This document shows, piece by piece, positions 57,304 through 64,000 of a stretch of 64,000 nucleotides of DNA. Both the position numbers and the translations under genes were made by a program. How positions within the stretch are numbered: the stretch's first letter is position 1; every line of letters begins with the position of its first letter. Source of the DNA: Collybia mongolica (Eukaryota > Basidiomycota > Agaricomycetes > Agaricales > Clitocybaceae); NCBI GenBank assembly GCA_013420905.1, contig JAAXNY010000001.1, positions 1,240,001 to 1,304,000 on the forward strand, written 5' to 3'. A model generated the notes under the pieces. It searched no databases and had not been told where the DNA came from. It saw only the letters and a program-made list of their open reading frames with translations.

Positions 57304-58521
57304 ACTTTCATTGCTTTCTTAGACTCCCTTACACAACACTCTTACGCTGCCGATGACAACCACGAATGAAACCCCTCCTCTTACAGGCGAACCTAAATGG
57401 AAATGAAGTGAATTCTCGTAGACTACTTTTTAGACATTACATTACGATAGAGAAGAACCCAATGACTTATGATTAATGATATGATTTTATTCCTATGTAT
57501 TCCAGTGCAATACCAAATCAAGCTTCGAAGTAGGTCAGCGGTGTTTCGGTGTCGAGATGATGATCTGACGTTATATTGATCCCGTCCTGTCGAGGTTGAT
57601 AAAACTCCCTTGAGTTGCCAACATACGTAACATCAAGCAGTGGTGTGCCCGAGACGTGCAAAACATGACATGATACCAGTGGGCTAGAGTGGTCCGAGGA
57701 AGATAAAATGGTCAGCAGCAACTATAAATATCGCCGTGACAAAAAAAAAAAAAACACATGAGATCAGGTGGTTTCCTTCATTAATTTTGTAGGTCCATGG
57801 TTGTCCCTAGCTACGTATATGGATGTCCGATATTTCGCCCGGGCAACGGAGTGTAATGTTCACCGCGGAGGTCCCTATTTATGCAATTGCGTAATGAGTC
57901 TTCAGGGACAGGTGGACACGTTGCTACATGTTGACGCTCTCCACCGTTGGCCCGATCCAATTCCTTCCGATTCTGACCCATACGAACCATCCAAGGTATA
58001 GTTATAGCAATGACTTGTGATATTCTTAGACTCGATTACCATACCCTGGAGTCTAAAAAAGCTGGAATTCATTCTAGTGGGAGTACTGTTTATAGTGCAA
58101 AGGGATGGTCCAAGTAGGCCCAGTTGGTCGTCACAGGCTTGCAGCGATGCCCTGAGGTGGGGTTGGAGGACTTGCAAGCCTTGGCGATGTTAGTAAAAAT
58201 CCAAGCTTGGCGCACTCATTTGAGCGTAGCATAATATTTATCCACGTAAAATTAGACGAGGAACCTACATATGCGTGTAGTATCTAATGAAACGTGGGGG
58301 AGTTTAGTGTCCGAGCGCCCTAGGTTCGGCTTGGACGAACTTGGTGGTAAAAGGAAAAGAGACAAGCGGCGTGATCATGATATTTGTCGGAGCTGGATCG
58401 GCTGCCATATCTCAATCCACTTTATTCGTTTCCCTTTGCTAGGCTTCCATCTCCCACATTCCACTGCATATATAGAACATACTCTCTGTCGACCACGACC
58501 GCCCGTTAATATCCCTGTATC
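57304..58521. other. Intergenic region, no recognised gene
   Basis: About 1.2 kb with an A run at about 57739-57753 and only short open frames. A TATATAG at 58469-58475, about 50 bp before the next start codon, may serve the oxysterol-binding protein gene. Confidence 0.4.
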
Positions 58522-60465
58522 ATGGCCAACGACGACGTTTCCAATGACCCTCCCGCCACACCTCTCGACGACGATGCACCTGGCCCACCCATCTCCGTCC
58601 CAGATTCAGGAGACACCGGAGAAGGAGGAAAGATCAAAATGATAGTCCAGCTGGTCAAGAAATGCCTCGGTGTCAAGGATATCGCAGCTATGTTGGTTCC
58701 ATGCCATCCTTTCTGACGAATCATCGTAAATCATCGATGAAACACAGGCGTCTCTCGCTGCCAGCGTCGTTGATGGAACCTATACCCAATCTGGAGTATT
58801 GGCATTACTTAGACAGACCAGACGTCTTTGCCGCGTGAGTGCCTTTCGCCTCATGAGAGGTTTATCTGTCCTGATATAATGAACAGCATTAACGATTCCG
58901 ATGATCCATTCGAGCGGATGCTTGCTGTATTGAGATTCGCTTTTACAAAGGATCTCAAATTCGTAGTTAGTTTCATGTCTATTCGGTACCATTACTCACG
59001 CTTATTGGCCCATACAGCACGGAAAAATCTGCAAGCCATACAACTCCGTACTTGGCGAGCACTTTCGCGCGCACTGGGACATAATTCCCGTTGCATACTC
59101 AGACGACGCACAGTCCTCCACTCCTCTCATCTTCACGCATTCTACTGCTTCAACTTTAGCGGATCCTCCGGCATCAGCATCGGAAACTGCCAGCATGAAG
59201 AGCGGGAAGAGTTTCAAGAGCTCCAGAAGCGGTCTTAGTTTCATATCCAAGCCCGGAAAGAGTCCATCTACAGCACCAACTTCTCTTGCTCAGGAAGATG
59301 CCACAGCTCAGATGTCCCAACTCAATCTGAACGGTGCTTCGAGTGATACATCTCCGCTCCGGGTCGTGTATGTAACCGAACAAATATCACACCACCCCCC
59401 AGTCTCCGCGTACTACGCTACGTGTCCAGCTCGTTCGCTAGAACTTGCTGGGATTGATCAGATATCTGCTAAGGTGTCTGGGACGACGCTGAGAGTTTCT
59501 CCCGGCGAATTTAACCAGGGTTTGTTCGTGAAAATCACTGGTGGACACGGTGAAGGGGAACACTACAACATTACGCATCCGGTTGCGTCTGTTAATGGTA
59601 TCCTCAGAGGCAGCTTCTACGTGACTGTTGGAGACTCGACGATTATCACCTGCACTGGTGGGAGGCCTGGGCGCAAATTCCGGGCGGTCGTCGAGTACAA
59701 GGAAGAGGTATGTGATTAACATTGAATCACTGGCGTAGAACTCAATTATCCTCAATAGTCCTGGCTCGGGAAAGCCCATTTCCTCGTAGAAGGCGTCATT
59801 CATACTGTCATAGAAGGTGACACAAGCCATGAAGAATGGACAAAAGTCAAGCATGTGCCGCACTCCCGAGTTGTCGCAGTCTTTGATGGGACATGGCGGG
59901 GCCGTATCCGTTGGAAACGCGTCGGATCTGGATCATATCCAAGACTCACTCCTTCATCATCATCTTCACCAATACCACCCCATGCTACATTACCAAGGTC
60001 GTCCATATCCTCTCCTGCAGCTTCAAAGGCGGATATCAGCTACGTCGACGAAGAGTATTCCACGCTCATAGACCTATCCACACTCAATGTCATCCCTAAA
60101 GTTGTGCGACCAATAGAGAAGCAGCTTCCTCACGAGAGCAGGAGATTGTGGGACGCTGTCACGGATAGATTATTGAAGAAGGAGTTCTCGGATGCTACCA
60201 GGGAGAAGGTCGCCATAGAACAGAAACAACGAGATGAGGCAGCGGAGAGGAAGAGGAAAGGCATACAGTGAGTTGATTATATTCGTTAATGAAGAAAGAA
60301 GTTTCTAATTGACATTCCAGGTTTGTCCCTCGGTACTTCGAGGAAGACATTGTGGATGGTTATGCGAATCTCACTGCAGAGGGACGCAAGGCGGTAGAGG
60401 AGGAGCTCGGAGAGGATTCTGAGTCGTATATAGAAGGCTTAGAGGAAGCGAGGCTCGCATCGTAG
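58522..60465 (+). CDS. Oxysterol-binding protein (ORD-only, Osh/Kes1 type)
   Basis: Lipid transfer protein that exchanges sterol and phosphoinositide between membranes. The start is ATG 58522, with an acidic Pro-rich leader, then the lid and early ORD (LSLPASLMEPIPNLEYWHYL, FERMLAVLRFAFTKDL, KPYNSVLGEHFRAHW), and after a Ser-rich insert of about 70 residues the family signature EQISHHPPVSAYY. NQGLFVKITGGHGEGEHYNI, a WLGK segment, VFDGTWRGRI and the C-terminal LWDAVTDRLLKKEFSDATREK and FVPRYFEED follow. No PH, ankyrin or membrane segment is visible, so it resembles yeast Osh4 to Osh7. Six or more introns; the second exon is very short. Intact. Confidence 0.93.
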
Positions 60466-60966
60466 TTGGACGTGCTGGTTTTCTATCGCTTTGACGACTC
60501 GAGACGACTTGGATTTTACTTATTCTTTTACACATCACCATTACCCACCACATACCTATGTATCACGTATCCGCCCTACGTAACCACGGCCCTTCTAACC
60601 TGTATAATTTTCTCATTAATATTCACTTGCCCTCGGTCGGACTCTAGAAGAGACATGTCTGATTTGTGCGCATTCATTACTGGTGCTGGGATTGACAGGC
60701 TTGGCTGGCAGCGTCCATTTTTCACCCTCTGACTCAAACTTCACGATGCTCGTTGTAGACTACCCCTTTCACCCCAGATCTTTGTGTTTGACACAGATTG
60801 ATTCGGCGTTCAACTACGAAAAGTGAATAGAGAAACGTGACGTTACGAGCATATGCACACATCGGCACGGGCTGGAACGGGGCCACACAACATCACCAAG
60901 ACGCAGCAGGTTCGCGAGCCTTAAGTGTCCTTACCCTGTTGTTTATGGCTTGGCTTTCCCCTAAGT
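60466..60966. other. Intergenic region
   Basis: About 500 bp. The frame starting ATGGCTTGG near 60946 recalls the N terminus of the helicase paralogues but stops after 12 codons, so the ancestral start of the next gene seems lost. Confidence 0.5.
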
Positions 60967-63042
60967 ATGCGGCTGCACAGTAACGTTCGTCACCAGCGCC
61001 TGAGGGACGGCGAAATATGCTCTGAATCTACGTGCACTATTCCATCTCGCCACAAGTTCTACGGCTGCGAAACATGCGGCATGGCTTGTACTAGCGTGGA
61101 TAATCACACTGCTCACGTCAATGGGCAAAAACACCGGAACAACCTCATCAGGGGATACATTTTCTTCCCCTGCCGACTTTGCAAACAGAACATTCGAGTT
61201 ACGTCTTGGGACGCTCATATGTCTAAGCGCCATCATATTGGCTCGGCCAGATTTGCAGGGATGATTCCACGGGGAGAGATAACGGTCGACTTTTTAGGCC
61301 ACAAGTTCTGCACTACCTGCCGAACACACATAAACGAGGATTACTGGGGAGCCCACCTTGCCAGTATCCGACACAAGAAGCAGAAAGGCTTCTTGGTCTT
61401 CAGGGATAGGTTGCGTTGTGAGATGGGCGAAGATGGTAGTCAAGTTCTACTCGAAGACGTGCTTGACTTCAAGACCGTAGATCCCTTGGCTGCAATGTCA
61501 GGGACATCAATTCAAACAACAATACAGGCCACATCTCAGTCAAAGTCATCCTTGATTGGTATTAAATTAGCGTCAGAGAGGAATGGCATTCCTTCACCGT
61601 AGGCTTTATCCCCCGCCTCGCCCCGGTGACGTTCTCACCCTCATCACAGATTTTCCATCTCAGTAATTGGACATCAAACTTTCATAACACCCACCAAATC
61701 CGTTACCCTGAAACTTGAGTTTAAGCAGATTCAAGTGGGGAAATACGCAGATACCATTACGTTTGTATTTGAGAATCTGCATCTGAAAAAGCGATTCACC
61801 GTCTCTCGACACGTACAAGCCATTATTGGAAGTCCGGAATTGCGTATGTCTGATATTGATATGGTACCTCCAGAGGTCTGGTCCAATATCTTGTTTTTCG
61901 CAACACGTCCTCCAAGTCAATGTTACCCCCTTACAACAACCTCCCACAAACCTTTCGATCTCAGTCCTGCCGAAAATCTAGTGGGCCATATTTCGACCCT
62001 CGTACTTCGGGCGCGTATTGTACTCGTTTCACGCCAATGGAATGCCCTTGGAATACCATACCTCTATGAATTCCTACGATTATCACACAGTTCGAACTTT
62101 GAAGGGCTTTTAGAAGCGCTAACGCGAAGCAGTGGACAAAGACAGGTGGCACAATATGTACGATGCGCTGTATTACCATATGAACGAGACCCATGCATCT
62201 CCCCTCTCCGTATCTTGGAACTCCTCCCAAACTTAGAAGTCCTCATCCGCTCTCATAACTCTCCATACGAATGGCCAATGCCTCTCCCCGACCGCCTCGC
62301 ACAATCATTGCCATTAGGCCCCATCTCTCGAATTTTAGGAAATCTAAAACGCGTCGACTGTGCAGAACACCGATTTGCGGGGGCCATCACTAGAGGGCTT
62401 AACCACCTACCATCAACACTTCGGGCCTGCACCCACTTGAAATATTTATCGATATCCGGAGACCTTTGCGAAACATTGGACAAAGTGGATCTTCCTTCAT
62501 TAGTCGCTCTGCGCGCTGAACGTTTCGTGTCTACGGAACGATTCTGCAATCATTGGACTATGGACAAGTTGCGTCATGTGGTGCTCCATCTTAATCTCAA
62601 TCACACTCGCCTTCTCACGTTTTGGCGACGGTTCGGGGAGAACCTACAAACCGTCGAGCTAGCTGCTTCACCTGGCGATGTTCCGCGGCTCAACGACGAG
62701 GTATCAGATGTTCTACACTATTGCCCGAACTTGATGGAATTGAGTTATCACATCGAATTCAGCCAACCCCCCGACTTCAGAAATAGGGTTCATACCTCTC
62801 TCCTAGCACTGCGAATTCACGCTGGGTATTCCGATTCTAGCCTCACACAACGCCGACCTCTCTTCGATCAAATTGCCGCTCATTTTGACGCGTTTTCGAA
62901 GAGAACGGTGCCCTGCTTGGAAGTGGTCACACTCTGTGGCATATGGGCAGATGACAAGCCTGTTCATGGAACAAATTATATCCTACAAAAGTTCGGAACA
63001 AGTTATGTGGGGCCTAGTGTGGAAAAAGAAGTCACATTTTAG
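60967..63042 (+). CDS. Chimera: MOV10-like zinc-finger region fused in frame to an F-box protein
   Basis: Two exons (60967-61598, 61650-63042; 2,025 nt) give 674 residues. Residues 1-290 match the N-terminal half of the helicase at 51660-48201. A remnant CCCH region precedes three C2H2 fingers (CETC...H...H, CRLC...H...H, CTTC...H...H), all with ligands intact. The 51-nt intron has the same site and phase as that helicase's first intron (SP before, FSxSV after). The beta-rich piece ends in HVQAIIGSPE. There helicase homology stops and an F-box protein begins without a stop (MSDIDMVPPEVWSNILFF, ARIVLVSRQWNALGIPYLYEF), followed by about 330 residues of LRR-like segments. An internal ATG at 61846 could make the F-box part alone. 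Suggests an SCF adaptor with RNA-binding-type fingers. Confidence 0.8.
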
Positions 63043-63748
63043 CCACTTGACCGTGGTGGGAAATTTGTCACTGGCAGGATGTCAAGGCCCTATCTGATCG
63101 AACATCCTGTGCGCGCTTTGTCTGTTTCCGGGAATCGGATCGGAGACCGAAGTATTTGAAGGTCTCGAGAACAACGGAGCGTCAGTTGGAGAGCTTAAAG
63201 TGTTATCAATTTCTCCCGCGAATGCTGGAACGAAACATACGCCACATCATTTTTCGTTTAAGTTTTGCCCTTTAGGCATAGTGTTTACTTAGCTTTCACA
63301 TTTGAACTCTGTGAATGGTCGCCATGTGTTCAGGTGTGCATGGTATGCATAACGTGTCGAAGCTCATCAATGAACAATAGCCCCGGACCGTCACCCAATG
63401 ATTAGCGCCCCACAATCGTTACAATGAACATGTTTGCCGGGTCAATACTTCTTTATTCCCCTCGTTGTGTCGCGTTTTCATCGGTCCTTGCACTAGTCTT
63501 TTTTCCAGGCATTGAAACACATCCCCAAAAGTAGCTTCTTTTCATCGCAGAAACTAGGAACCCGTGAAAATATTCGTGTGCCATTAGCCTCTGCGCGCAG
63601 ACCGGTCGCGTGGGTATCGCTATGTTGTCCCGGTTCTAATAATTAGAAGTCGGAACTCTTTCATTCCATAGGAATACCGTGTATGGAAAGGAATGACGAA
63701 GATATCATTTATAGGCTCCTGACGGTCTCATCCATTTCTTCACTGGAC
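63043..63748. other. Intergenic region
   Basis: About 700 bp with no gene recognised. The last part should hold the P450 promoter. An upstream in-frame ATG for the P450 lies at 63683. Confidence 0.5.
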
Positions 63749-64000
63749 ATGGGGTTCCTGACACCACAACGCCTTTTGACGGGTGCGGGTTATTTCTTGA
63801 CCGTTTACGTTGTCCTGCGTATTGTGTCTATCATCCGACTTCTCTACTTCCATCCCTTACGATCATTCCCGGGGCCTCGCCTTGCAGTGATAACAAGATG
63901 GTACCGAGGATATTTTGATGTTGTCCTCCAAGGAGAGTGGCTTCGTCAGCTTCAATATCTACACACAATATATGGTCAGCTCCCTCGCTCGGAACTCGTG
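63749..64000 (+). CDS. Cytochrome P450 monooxygenase, N-terminal part (cut by window end)
   Basis: Only the first exon (63749-63974) and the start of an intron (donor GTCAGC at 63975) are in the window. The start MGFLTPQRLLTGAG leads into a membrane anchor (YFLTVYVVLRIVSIIRLLYF) and then the P450 hinge HPLRSFPGPRLAVITRWYRG, with the Pro-Gly-Pro that follows the anchor in microsomal P450s, and LQYLHTIYG. An in-frame ATG at 63683 would add 22 residues; the chosen start places Met near the anchor. Heme-binding Cys and other motifs lie beyond the window, so the subfamily and substrate cannot be assigned. Confidence 0.85.
   Translation, partial: MGFLTPQRLLTGAGYFLTVYVVLRIVSIIRLLYFHPLRSFPGPRLAVITRWYRGYFDVVLQGEWLRQLQYLHTIYGQLPRSELV

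Overview
The window is genomic DNA of a filamentous fungus, most likely a mushroom-forming basidiomycete (Agaricomycetes). Almost every gene is split by many introns of about 47-60 nt with GT(RNGT)...CTRAY...AG signals. The gene set is typical of that group: a Galpha with a large insertion, protoglobin, F-box/LRR-like proteins, ChAPs, an ORD-only oxysterol-binding protein, NIPA and P450. The repeats are fungal Helitrons and a chromodomain Ty3/Gypsy element.

Layout. 1-864: 3' part of an endonuclease/exonuclease/phosphatase gene. 1.04-14.88 kb: a mobile-element block of four head-to-tail Helitron-type copies (two decayed copies with a recognisable Pif1-type helicase remnant, then two short copies). 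The fourth short copy is split by a poly(A) retrocopy with a 16-bp target duplication. That retrocopy is itself split by an intact-looking Gypsy/chromovirus element (448-bp LTRs, ACCTC duplication, -1 frameshift site between gag and pol). 15.0-18.4 kb: MOV10/SDE3-like SF1 helicase with N-terminal zinc fingers (minus). 19.1-22.2 kb: Xaa-Pro aminopeptidase (minus). 22.8-25.0 kb: aspartate kinase. 25.3-28.1 kb: ChAPs exomer-type protein. 28.8-30.1 kb: F-box protein. 32.0-33.4 kb: coiled-coil protein. 33.7-34.9 kb: Gln-rich Hsp20-type protein. 35.5-37.1 kb: NIPA-type transporter. 37.4-37.7 kb: two intron-containing tRNA-Val(CAC) genes (minus). 40.8-43.1 kb: atypical Galpha. 44.4-51.7 kb: two more zinc-finger helicase genes in tandem (minus), one a pseudogene and one intact. 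52.2-53.8 kb: proteasome ATPase Rpt6 (minus). 54.0-55.3 kb: fungal integral membrane protein. 56.5-57.3 kb: protoglobin-like protein with a C-terminal membrane helix. 58.5-60.5 kb: oxysterol-binding protein. 61.0-63.0 kb: a chimera joining the zinc-finger region of the helicase family to an F-box protein. 63.7 kb to the end: 5' end of a cytochrome P450.

The most interesting thread is the lineage-expanded zinc-finger/MOV10-like helicase family. There are two intact genes and one decayed gene, plus a fourth locus in which the RNA-binding-type zinc-finger half, with its first intron at the same site and phase, runs in frame into an F-box protein exactly where the helicase homology stops. The family lies beside a dense nest of transposons, and MOV10/SDE3 helicases elsewhere act in RNA silencing and retroelement control. 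A role in transposon defence here is inference only. The remaining genes are unrelated housekeeping or signalling genes with no operon-like logic. Gene boundaries were set by eye from splice signals, reading frame and protein similarity. Where exon lengths are given, the coding sum was checked to be divisible by three.
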